Source of the DNA: Sneathiella sp.
GTDB lineage: Bacteria; Pseudomonadota; Alphaproteobacteria; Sneathiellales; Sneathiellaceae
NCBI GenBank assembly: GCA_016765515.1
Contig: JAESPT010000386.1
Span: forward strand, 1-5,021
Reading direction: 5' to 3'
DNA length: 5,021 nucleotides
The translations under genes and the position numbers were made by a program. Each line of letters opens with the position of its first letter. Position 1 is the stretch's first letter. The notes beneath the pieces are model-generated. The model had not been told where the DNA came from. It worked only from the letters and a program-made list of their open reading frames with translations, and did no database searches. Below, piece by piece: positions 1 through 5,021 of the stretch.

Positions 1-525
1 AGAAACATTACCAAGACTATGCAGCTTCTCGATACTTCTGCAGTGGAAGAGTTTGCACAAAGTGTAAAGCAATCCAAACGAACATTCATCCTGGGGACAG
101 GTTCGTCCATGCACTGGATGGCGGGGATGATGGCATCAATAGGAGAGATGGCCCTGCCAGGTATACGTTCAAACCTTATTGGTTTGCCAACGTCACTTGA
201 GACAATTGCGTCAATCAACAGTGAAGATACACTACTGGTAATGTCGACCTCTCCCTACGCAAAAAACTCAATTGATGCAGCTGCTTTTGCCAAGGAACAA
301 AATGCTATGGTCTATGCGGTTACAGACAAACGTAGTTCCCCCCTTGTGGAACATGCCTCTCGCGTTTTTTTCGCTCCTACGGAGAGCCCGCACTATTATC
401 CATCGATTGTTTCGACAGTTCTGATGATTGAGATACTGTTATCAGCTGCGGTAGCCGCGTCGGAAACTCTTGATCGAATTAAACAAGCTGAATATGTCCA
501 GAATAAAAGTGGCGCTTATCTTTGA
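1..525 (+). CDS. MurR/RpiR-family transcriptional regulator, C-terminal SIS domain (5' end outside window)
   Basis: Frame 1 is open from the first base, and the residues before the first Met (RNITKT) fit the linker that precedes the sugar-isomerase (SIS) domain in RpiR/MurR regulators, so the gene very probably begins upstream and Met at 19 is internal. The visible part is nearly the whole SIS domain. It has the phosphosugar-loop-like motif ILGTGSS (around 85-105), a second strand with serines (LLVMSTSPYAKNS), the strand AVTDKRSSPLVEHA, and the family's late motif FFAPTESPHYYPS followed by a hydrophobic helix. In this family an N-terminal helix-turn-helix binds DNA and the SIS domain senses a phosphorylated sugar or related metabolite. 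The HTH is not in the window, so the DNA-binding half is inferred. The C-terminus at the TGA (523-525) looks natural. The regulated genes are probably upstream or elsewhere, because the next thing downstream is an insertion-sequence remnant. A stand-alone SIS isomerase is less likely. Confidence 0.85.
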   Translation, partial: RNITKTMQLLDTSAVEEFAQSVKQSKRTFILGTGSSMHWMAGMMASIGEMALPGIRSNLIGLPTSLETIASINSEDTLLVMSTSPYAKNSIDAAAFAKEQNAMVYAVTDKRSSPLVEHASRVFFAPTESPHYYPSIVSTVLMIEILLSAAVAASETLDRIKQAEYVQNKSGAYL

Positions 526-595
526 TTTATCCGGCACCTTGCACTGGACTTTCCCATAAAAAATGGAGGGATTTTCTGATAGTTTTTACAACTAC

Positions 596-600
596 AGGAG
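596..600 (+). promoter_or_regulatory. Shine-Dalgarno site (AGGAG) of the IS orfA / fused mnmD frame
   Basis: AGGAG lies 6 bases before the ATG at 607 and is the best ribosome binding site in this part of the window. It belonged to the IS3 orfA, but because the frame now continues into the methyltransferase it may drive translation of MnmD with an N-terminal extension. The internal ATG at 808 has only a weak GAG (797-799) 8 bases upstream. This contrast is why the longer open frame is listed for the methyltransferase. Confidence 0.55.
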
Positions 601-606
601 AGTCCT

Positions 607-723
607 ATGACCAAACAAGAGCGACAGATATTTACTAGAGAATTCAAGCGGGACGCTGTTCGTTTGAGTGAGACGAGTGGCCGCACGACTGAGCAGATTG
701 AGCAGATTGCGGAGGATCTGGGC
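607..723 (+). pseudogene. IS3-family transposase OrfA, N-terminal fragment
   Basis: The 39 residues from MTKQERQIF through FKRDAVRLSETSGRT to IAEDLG match the usual start of IS3-family OrfA proteins, which open with a basic stretch, the FTxEFKxxAVRL motif and then the first helix of a helix-turn-helix (xQIAxDLG). In intact relatives the next residues are of the type IGxSTLxRW, completing the HTH. Here they are replaced at about 724 by unrelated residues leading into MnmD. A 9-base tandem duplication (691-708) adds Glu-Gln-Ile in frame. This fragment cannot be a working transposase. The missing C-terminal part lies at about 2577-2765. Family assignment is from recognised motifs; I cannot name the exact IS. 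Confidence 0.75.
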
Positions 724-1497
724 TATGAAGATTCAAGTAAATTTTTTGATCGCGCTCCAAGATTTGATTTTGAAAAAGTCTGTCCGTGCTTTAATAGAGC
801 TCAGGCAATGTCTGATTTACGCCCAATAGACCCGCCAAAATCACAAGAGTTTGATGATCTGTATTTTTCTGCTGATGATGGATTAGCAGAAAGCAAATTT
901 GTGTTTTTGGACGGCAATAAATTGCCTGAAAACTGGTTGGAAGCGGAACGTTTTGTGATTTGTGAAACGGGTTTTGGAACCGGATTGAATTTTTTGTCGG
1001 CATGGAAATTATTCGAAGAAACGACAAAACCGCACCAGGCACTTGATTTTATATCTTTTGAAAAATATCCATTGGAAGCGGAAAAAATAGGATTGTATCT
1101 GCAGCCATGGCTCAATTTTTTTGACGGCCGTTTGCAGCAATTAATAGCACATTATCCGCCTGGTATTCCCGGATTTCATCGTGTTGCGTTAAATGAACGA
1201 GTGACGCTTACGCTCATTTTCGATGATGTCAACGAAGCTATTCCAAAACTGATTGCTGATGTTGATGCGTGGTTTCTAGACGGTTTTAAACCCGCGACAA
1301 ACCCAGATATGTGGAGTGACACTGTTATCGAAAATATGGCGCGGCTAAGCCGTAAAGGAACGCGACTTGCGACGTTTACCGCCGCTGGAAAAGTGCGCAG
1401 AAGCCTTATTGCAGCCGGATTTTCGATTGAAAAAGTGCCAGGTTTCGGACGCAAACGCGATATGACAATTGGGTATTTAGCAGGTGATAGGGCGTGA
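607..1497 (+). CDS. mnmD: tRNA mnm5s2U34 methyltransferase (MnmC1 domain, stand-alone MnmD) with an in-frame IS-derived N-terminal extension
   Basis: The enzyme transfers a methyl group from SAM to 5-aminomethyl-(2-thio)uridine at tRNA position 34, giving mnm5(s2)U in the cytosol. The true domain begins near the ATG at 808. Numbered from there it is 229 residues, normal for the MnmC1 half. Visible motifs are EFDDLYFSADDGLAE (14-28), the SAM loop CETGFGTGLNF (52-62), ISFEKYPL (82-89), VDAWFLDGFKPATNPDMW (152-169), ATFTAAGKVRR (188-198) and the C-terminal GFGRKRDM (212-219), all closely resembling the E. coli MnmC N-terminal half; Asp158 in LDGF matches its conserved acidic residue. The frame is open back to 607, adding 67 residues: 39 from an IS3 OrfA and 28 of unknown origin (724-807). 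Start choice is uncertain: 607 has a strong AGGAG, while 808 fits the family but has a weak site. The stop overlaps the GTG of the next gene, implying translational coupling. Identity is secure; the N-terminus is not. Confidence 0.9.
   Translation: MTKQERQIFTREFKRDAVRLSETSGRTTEQIEQIAEDLGYEDSSKFFDRAPRFDFEKVCPCFNRAQAMSDLRPIDPPKSQEFDDLYFSADDGLAESKFVFLDGNKLPENWLEAERFVICETGFGTGLNFLSAWKLFEETTKPHQALDFISFEKYPLEAEKIGLYLQPWLNFFDGRLQQLIAHYPPGIPGFHRVALNERVTLTLIFDDVNEAIPKLIADVDAWFLDGFKPATNPDMWSDTVIENMARLSRKGTRLATFTAAGKVRRSLIAAGFSIEKVPGFGRKRDMTIGYLAGDRA
691..708 (+). repeat. Perfect 9-base tandem duplication (GAGCAGATT x2)
   Basis: GAGCAGATT occurs twice back to back (691-699 and 700-708) within the orfA fragment, turning an expected TEQIAEDLG into TEQIEQIAEDLG. 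The insertion is a multiple of three, so the frame stays open. It looks like replication slippage after the transposase lost its function; this history is an inference. Confidence 0.8.
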
Positions 1498-2528
1498 AGG
1501 TCGCGATTATTGGCGGCGGCTTGGCAGGTTGTGCCCTGGCCTGGACATTGCGTCGGATGGGGCAAGAGCCGGTCCTCTATGAAGCAGGTCCAGAGCTTGC
1601 GAACGGTGCCTCCGGGAATGCTTCCGCGCTATATAACCCGCGCTTTTCTGCATTGCGCGGGCCGGACGCTGATTTTTATGCTGCCGCTTATTCTCTGGCG
1701 CTCCGTAGCTTTAAAATACTCAATGATATTGATTGGCGCCCAACCGGCGTGCTGCATCTAATAGATACTGAAAAAAAAGAAGAGCGCCTGCACAAAACGG
1801 TAACAAACTGGAACTGGACACCGGCTCATATGCGCCTTGTGTCCTCGGATGAGGCGTCAAGAATTGCGGGCATTGGTCTTCAATACGGTGCCCTGTATTT
1901 GCCGGATGGGGGTAGTGTTGCTCCAAAAAAACTCTGCGCAGCTTACACGCGTAATATTGACTGCCGTCTCAATACCTCTGTTGAAAATCTCGAAGACATT
2001 GACGCTGATGTCATCGTCTTGGCTTGCGGCCCCGCAGTCCTCAGTTTCGTGCCCAGTCTTCCGATTATACCAGTGCGCGGACAGATCACTCAGGTGAAAG
2101 CCACACAGCTGTCAGCAGATATTAAATGCGGTATTTGTTATGATGGATATTTCATGCCTGCGAAGAACGGTGTTCATACTCTCGGCGCGACATTTCAACC
2201 CGACCTGAATCATTCGAATATTATCAAGCAGGATGATCAGGAGAATATCCAAAAATTGGCGGAAGCAATTCCAGGGCTGGAAGCCGGGCTAGAAGTAGTT
2301 GAGCATCGTGCATCCATCCGGGCAACGTCCAGAAACCGCTTCCCAATCATTGGCCGGGCACCGGGCCAGGACACTGTATATATTTCTGCCGCCCATGGCT
2401 CTTATGGCGTTCTTAGCTCTTTGATGGGGGCACATTTGCTCGCGGATATGATCATGGATCGACCCCGTTGCCTGCCCGCAGATGTAATCACGGCTCTATC
2501 TCCTCAAAGGTTTAAAAAGCGGACCTAG
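1494..2528 (+). CDS. mnmC: FAD-dependent cmnm5s2U34 oxidoreductase (MnmC2 domain as a separate protein)
   Basis: This 344-residue protein matches the C-terminal half of bifunctional MnmC, a DAAO-like FAD oxidase that removes the carboxymethyl group from cmnm5(s2)U34 of tRNA to give nm5(s2)U, the substrate of the methyltransferase encoded just upstream. Features in order: N-terminal dinucleotide-binding motif VAIIGGGLAG (3-12) with the acidic strand end LYEAG (38-42), the family motif GASGNASALYNPRFS (48-62), WRPTGVLHL (91-99), YLPDGGSVAPKKL (145-157), the second FAD strand DVIVLACGPAV (182-192), PVRGQITQV (203-211), CYDGYFMPA (225-233), RASIRATSRNRFPIIG (282-297) and a C-terminal AAHGSYGVLSS (309-319). 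The GTG start (1494) shares bases with the TGA of mnmD (GTGA), so the two are probably co-translated. In E. coli they are one polypeptide; here the domain-joining linker is replaced by a stop/start overlap. The C-terminus is natural (TAG 2526-2528). No terminator hairpin with a T-tract follows. Confidence 0.93.
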   Translation: MKVAIIGGGLAGCALAWTLRRMGQEPVLYEAGPELANGASGNASALYNPRFSALRGPDADFYAAAYSLALRSFKILNDIDWRPTGVLHLIDTEKKEERLHKTVTNWNWTPAHMRLVSSDEASRIAGIGLQYGALYLPDGGSVAPKKLCAAYTRNIDCRLNTSVENLEDIDADVIVLACGPAVLSFVPSLPIIPVRGQITQVKATQLSADIKCGICYDGYFMPAKNGVHTLGATFQPDLNHSNIIKQDDQENIQKLAEAIPGLEAGLEVVEHRASIRATSRNRFPIIGRAPGQDTVYISAAHGSYGVLSSLMGAHLLADMIMDRPRCLPADVITALSPQRFKKRT

Positions 2529-2576
2529 GGTACAGTCACCGACACTTGAATTGAAGAAAAAGTTCCGGCAATGACA

Positions 2577-2765
2577 ATGCCGTTCCTGGTGCTGTCAGAC
2601 AAAATGCGAACGGGTCAATCGAGACACCGATTTGTTATCAGAGTCGCACAATGATGTAAGGAAGGAACTGGCCCGTTTGCTCAACGAGAATACAATTCTT
2701 CGTTAGAAACACGAGTTTTTGAAGCGGGCACCAAATTTTTTTTCGCCTAGGAAGGAAGTCAATGA
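2577..2765 (+). pseudogene. IS3-family transposase OrfA, C-terminal fragment, frameshifted
   Basis: Between 2623 and 2739 one frame reads RDTDLLSESHNDVRKELARL, then LNENTILR, a stop (TAG 2704-2706), then KHEFLKRAPNF. This is the leucine-zipper-like C-terminus typical of IS3 OrfA (DLLS..H.DV.KELARLR.EN.ILRQERxxLKKAxxFFAxEGSQ). Just upstream, in another frame, 2577-2603 gives PFLVLSDK, reminiscent of the second HTH helix (GxSTLSKW). After an 8-T run (2736-2743) the frame shifts and the end reads FFA-stop-EGSQ-stop (2763-2765). Both in-frame TAGs could come from CAG by a single C-to-T change. At least two frameshifts and two stops show long-term decay. The fragment starts almost exactly where the 607-723 fragment stops, so the two look like one gene split by the mnmC genes. 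Confidence 0.75.
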
Positions 2766-2824
2766 GATTCAAACTCGTTGATGGGGCGGATGAGAAACTT
2801 GAACTCCCGACACGCGGATTATGA
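2762..2824 (+). pseudogene. Start of IS3-family transposase OrfB, truncated after about 20 codons
   Basis: An ATG at 2762 overlaps the ancestral orfA stop (ATGA, 2762-2765), the place where orfB begins or is joined in IS3-type elements, and GGAAGGA (2750-2756) would serve as its ribosome binding site. The 20 residues MRFKLVDGADEKLELPTRGL resemble the MRF-type N-terminus of OrfB proteins for the first six to seven residues, then become unrecognisable, and TGA follows at 2822-2824. The DDE catalytic domain, normally about 270 residues, is absent: nothing like it is found in 2825-3158. The call leans on position relative to orfA more than on the short similarity. Confidence 0.5.
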
Positions 2825-3158
2825 TTTCGATTGAGAACATAAACAGTGGTCGGCGATTTATCTTAAAACAGATATTGCCGCGTCCCAGCTCCCTATACCT
2901 AATGAACATTGAATTCATAGATATTCGATATTTCAGTTCTCAATCAATTTGAACGATATTGCTTCTCGTTGTTCACTCGACATTGTGAACCAAACTATAA
3001 ATTGGCGATAAGAAATTCAAATTGACAAGTACTTTTGCCAAACAACAATATTATAGTATTGCGATATATGGAATTTCCTTTACCGGTGAATGCCTAACTG
3101 AACTGGGAAATATTGTCTTAACTTCTCAGACCAATAAGATATTTATAGGACGTTGAAC
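2825..3158. other. AT-rich intergenic stretch with no recognisable gene
   Basis: This stretch lies between the IS remnant and the glutamate-synthase-like gene. It is clearly richer in A and T than the flanking genes and has frequent stops in every plus-strand frame. The longest small frame starting in ATG (2821-2952, 43 codons) has no ribosome binding site and no recognisable motifs, so I do not call it. I see no OrfB catalytic residues, no tRNA and no strong terminator hairpin. The downstream half contains promoter-like hexamers for the next gene. The original right end of the IS was probably here and has been deleted or eroded; that is an inference. Confidence 0.5.
2972..3057 (+). promoter_or_regulatory. 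Candidate promoter region for the glutamate-synthase-like gene
   Basis: A perfect TTGACA (3022-3027) lies about 130 bases ahead of the start codon and is followed by the AT-rich run CAATATTATAGT; the best -10 at tolerable spacing is AATATT (3047-3052, 19-base spacer), and TATAGT (3052-3057) is too far away. A second possibility is TTCACT (2972-2977) with TATAAA (2996-3001), 18 bases apart. Either would give a 5' leader of roughly 100 to 150 bases. Neither pair is ideal, and chance matches are expected in such AT-rich DNA, so this marks a region and not a mapped promoter. Confidence 0.3.
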
Positions 3159-4703
3159 ATGGCCCTTTTTTCCGAAGATTTTTTTGCGTCATCCTTACAA
3201 CTAATTTCTACATTGTTTGTCGTGCTGATCGGCTTTGCAGTCCTCATCCTTTTGGTTCTGTTCATTTTGGATATAAGTCAAACAAAGGATGCCGTTCGGA
3301 AAAATTACCCTGTTCTGGGCCGCTTCCGTTATCTTTTCTCGACCCTTGGTGAGTTTTTCCGGCAATATTTTTTCGCCATGGACCGTGAAGAATTACCTTT
3401 TAATCGTGCGGAGCGCGAATGGGTTGGCAGGGCTGCAAAAAACGAAAGCAATACAGTCGCCTTTGGATCAACAAAAAACCTCACACCCACTGGAACAGCC
3501 ATCTTTGTCAATTGCCCATTCCCCACTTTAGACGAGGATGCAGTTGATATGCAGCCGGTAAAAATTGGCCCATACTGTAGGAAGCCTTACAAAGCAGCTT
3601 CCTTTTTCAATATCTCTGGAATGAGTTATGGAGCACTCTCCACACCAGCCGTTAAGGCCCTTTCTGCAGGCGCAAAAAAAGCAGGATGTTGGATGAATAC
3701 AGGGGAAGGCGGACTTTCTCCTTATCACCTTGAAGGAGGTTGTGATCTTGTCATGCAAATTGGCACTGCCAAATATGGGGTCCGCGATGAAAACGGAAAC
3801 TTATGCGACAAAAAGCTAAAAGAAGTCGCCTCCCACGAGCAAGTACGCATGTTTGAGCTGAAAATGAGTCAAGGAGCGAAACCTGGTAAAGGTGGAATAT
3901 TGCCAGCAATCAAAGTCACCGCTGAAATCTCAAAAATTCGGGGCATCCCGAAAGGACAAGCCTCTATTTCCCCGAATAGGCATCCGGAGATCAATAACGT
4001 CGGAGAGATGCTGGATATGATCTCTCATATTCGTGAAGTAACGGGTAAACCAACAGGATTTAAAGCTGTCATCGGCGCGTTTGGTTGGCTCGAAGAATTA
4101 TGTGAAGAAATACATACACGGGGCTTCGAATACGCACCTGACTTCATTACCATTGACAGCGGTGATGGTGGAACGGGGGCGGCACCTATGGCGCTCATGG
4201 ACAACGTCGGATTAGTGATCAGAGAGTCGCTTCCACTGGTATCTGATATTCTACATAAATACGGACTTAGAAAGAGGATTAGAATAATAGCCTCAGGAAA
4301 ACTGGTAACTCCGTCAGAAGTTGCCTGGGCTTTGGCAACCGGCGCAGATTTCGTCACTTCGGCGCGCGGGTTTATGTTTTCTCTCGGATGTATCCAAGCC
4401 TTAAAATGTAATAAGAATACCTGTCCCACAGGAATTACAACGCACAACAAAAGACTACAAAAAGGCCTAAATCCTGAAGACAAAGCTGTGAAAGTGGCAA
4501 ATTACTGTTTGAATATGGTCCATGAAGTGCAGGTAATTTCACATTCTTGCGGCGTTAGCAGAGCACGGCAAATGAGTAGAAAGCATGTTCGCATCGTTCA
4601 AAGCAACGGCCGCACGATGCCGATTAGCGACCTTTATCCCCGACCCACGATCTTGCCCCAATATCTGGAAATTTCAAAAACTCTGGAAGCTGAAATTGGA
4701 TAA
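3159..4703 (+). CDS. Membrane-anchored FMN-binding glutamate-synthase-family protein
   Basis: The 514-residue product has one hydrophobic segment near the N-terminus (about residues 14-38), then basic and aromatic residues, suggesting a membrane anchor with the enzyme domain in the cytoplasm. The rest is a glutamate synthase central (Glu_synthase, FMN-binding TIM-barrel) domain: NISGMSYGALS (151-161), NTGEGGLSPYH (180-190), KMSQGAKPGKGG (235-246), FKAVIGAFG (301-309), IDSGDGGTGAAP (332-343), IIASGKLVTPSEV (376-388) and ALATGADFV (391-399). Cys411, Cys417 and Cys422 in C-x5-C-x4-C spacing match the 3Fe-4S ligands of GltB. Missing compared with full GltB are the N-terminal glutaminase domain with its catalytic Cys and the C-terminal GXGXG helix, so it cannot use glutamine by itself; its real substrate and electron partner are unknown. 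Start: ATG 3159 is preferred over TTG 3153 because AGGA (3147-3150) is 8 bases from the ATG and only 2 from the TTG. A ThDP-enzyme gene follows after 76 bases, probably in the same operon. Confidence 0.9.
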   Translation: MALFSEDFFASSLQLISTLFVVLIGFAVLILLVLFILDISQTKDAVRKNYPVLGRFRYLFSTLGEFFRQYFFAMDREELPFNRAEREWVGRAAKNESNTVAFGSTKNLTPTGTAIFVNCPFPTLDEDAVDMQPVKIGPYCRKPYKAASFFNISGMSYGALSTPAVKALSAGAKKAGCWMNTGEGGLSPYHLEGGCDLVMQIGTAKYGVRDENGNLCDKKLKEVASHEQVRMFELKMSQGAKPGKGGILPAIKVTAEISKIRGIPKGQASISPNRHPEINNVGEMLDMISHIREVTGKPTGFKAVIGAFGWLEELCEEIHTRGFEYAPDFITIDSGDGGTGAAPMALMDNVGLVIRESLPLVSDILHKYGLRKRIRIIASGKLVTPSEVAWALATGADFVTSARGFMFSLGCIQALKCNKNTCPTGITTHNKRLQKGLNPEDKAVKVANYCLNMVHEVQVISHSCGVSRARQMSRKHVRIVQSNGRTMPISDLYPRPTILPQYLEISKTLEAEIG

Positions 4704-4779
4704 TTAACTGTAAATCAATTTGCAGCGAAACAACACAGATCCGCTCAAACGCCTATTCGAAAATAGAAAGAATTTTATT

Positions 4780-5021
4780 ATGACAATTACAACTCCAATG
4801 TCCGATGAAGTCGCCAATAAAAAGACAACAAAGGCTTCGGATTTATTTGTTCAGGCCTTAGAAGCAGAAGGCGTCGAGTATGTATTTGCCGTTCCAGGGG
4901 AAGAAAATCTGGATATGGTTGAATCGCTGCGAACCTCCAATATAAAGCTGATCCTCAATCGGCATGAGCAAGGTGCTGGTTTCATGGCAGCGACCTACGG
5001 GCGGCTTACTGGTAAAGCAGG
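4780..5021 (+). CDS. Acetolactate-synthase-family thiamine-diphosphate enzyme, N-terminus (3' end outside window)
   Basis: About 80 residues are visible, with the frame still open at the window edge. From residue 17 the sequence TKASDLFVQALEAEGVEYVFAVPGEENLDMVESL followed by LILNRHEQGAGFMAATYGRLTGKAG is the ThDP-enzyme N-terminal domain as found in acetolactate synthase large subunits. Glu63 in RHEQGAG corresponds to the conserved glutamate that activates the cofactor's aminopyrimidine ring. PGEE (39-42), in place of the PGG seen in biosynthetic IlvB-type enzymes, hints at a variant subfamily, so I do not assign ilvB or alsS. Substrate specificity is decided by residues beyond the window. Start: ATG 4780 has a purine-rich AGAAAG (4765-4770) 9 bases upstream; a second ATG at 4798 is possible, since residues 1-16 look non-conserved. 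No terminator is apparent between it and the upstream glutamate-synthase-like gene, so co-transcription is likely. Confidence 0.85.
   Translation, partial: MTITTPMSDEVANKKTTKASDLFVQALEAEGVEYVFAVPGEENLDMVESLRTSNIKLILNRHEQGAGFMAATYGRLTGKA

Larger units (their letters stand above)
540..723 (+). mobile_element. Left part of a decayed IS3-family insertion sequence
   Basis: Just 14 bases after the regulator's stop codon, the sequence from 540 (TGCACTGGACTTTCCC...) through the A-run and ATGGAGGG to the orfA start at 607 has the look of an IS3-family left end: it begins with TG, has an A-rich run, is followed by a GGA-rich block, and lies about 65 bases ahead of orfA. Positions 607-723 then encode the N-terminal 39 residues of OrfA. 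I found no convincing reverse-complement partner (right terminal repeat) downstream, so the terminal-repeat assignment is a resemblance only. The OrfA coding match is the firm part. The matching remainder of the element is at about 2577-2824, on the far side of the mnmC genes. Confidence 0.6.

Noticed and set aside
721..774. LGYEDSSKFFDRA resembles the second helix-turn-helix of AraC-family regulators (LGYxDxSxFxRAF).
   Set aside because: Only about a dozen residues match, the conserved residues after RAF are absent, and the LG belongs to the transposase fragment. Chance similarity at a junction is more likely.
787..795. Extended -10-like TGCTTTAAT just before the ATG at 808.
   Set aside because: Transcription would start about six bases before the ATG, leaving almost no leader, and there is no -35 at a normal distance.
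2566..2582. Short hairpin CGGCA/TGCCG with a 7-base loop after mnmC, a possible terminator.
   Set aside because: Only five base pairs and no T-tract follows; it lies at the start of the orfA remnant and is probably incidental.
2821..2952. Small open frame of 43 codons in the AT-rich gap.
   Set aside because: No ribosome binding site, no recognisable motif, and a length expected by chance.
3090..3125. GAACTGGGAAAT as a possible right terminal repeat pairing with the IS left end near 540.
   Set aside because: Only a few bases match the reverse complement of 540-575 and the rest diverges, so it cannot be called an inverted repeat.
3153..3158. TTG at 3153 as the start of the glutamate-synthase-like gene.
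   Set aside because: The AGGA would be only 2 bases away; ATG at 3159 has normal spacing and adds nothing unexplained.
4025..4483. 152-codon open frame on the minus strand.
   Set aside because: It lies wholly opposite the well-supported glutamate-synthase domain, and its residues show no family motifs; it is a shadow of the plus-strand gene. The minus-strand frames opposite mnmD and mnmC are rejected for the same reason.

Overview
The window suggests a Gram-negative proteobacterium, most likely a moderate-GC alphaproteobacterium. This rests on the protein families (an RpiR-type regulator, MnmC-type tRNA enzymes, an FMN-binding glutamate-synthase-like membrane protein, an acetolactate-synthase-like enzyme) and on their residue style. 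No rRNA, tRNA or other taxonomic marker is present, so the assignment is tentative. All genes lie on the plus strand.

Layout. (1) Positions 1-525 hold the C-terminal sugar-isomerase (SIS) half of a MurR/RpiR-type transcriptional regulator, cut by the window edge. (2) About 540-723 looks like the left end of an IS3-family insertion sequence: a possible terminal repeat, a good ribosome binding site, and the first 39 codons of transposase OrfA. (3) That reading frame runs without a stop into the methyltransferase half of the tRNA wobble-uridine enzyme MnmC (domain from about 808 to 1497), and the GTG of the FAD oxidoreductase half (1494-2528) overlaps its stop. (4) At about 2577-2824 the rest of the IS3 OrfA reappears, together with the first codons of OrfB, broken by stops and frameshifts. 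(5) A gene-poor, AT-rich stretch (2825-3158) contains candidate promoter elements. (6) Positions 3159-4703 encode an intact membrane-anchored, FMN-binding glutamate-synthase-family protein. (7) From 4780 to the window end is the start of a thiamine-diphosphate (ThDP) enzyme of the acetolactate synthase family.

How the genes work together. The two MnmC halves, fused in Escherichia coli, should carry out the last two steps of mnm5s2U34 synthesis in tRNA: oxidative removal of the carboxymethyl group (MnmC2), then SAM-dependent methylation (MnmC1/MnmD). The glutamate-synthase-like protein and the ThDP enzyme probably form a separate metabolic unit; its substrate cannot be read from the sequence.

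The most notable feature is structural. The mnmC pair sits between two complementary pieces of what looks like one decayed IS3 orfA, and the left piece is joined in frame to the methyltransferase. A conserved tRNA-modification module therefore appears to be lodged inside, and perhaps expressed from, a dead insertion sequence. I see no CRISPR array, no defence system and no wholly new gene family.
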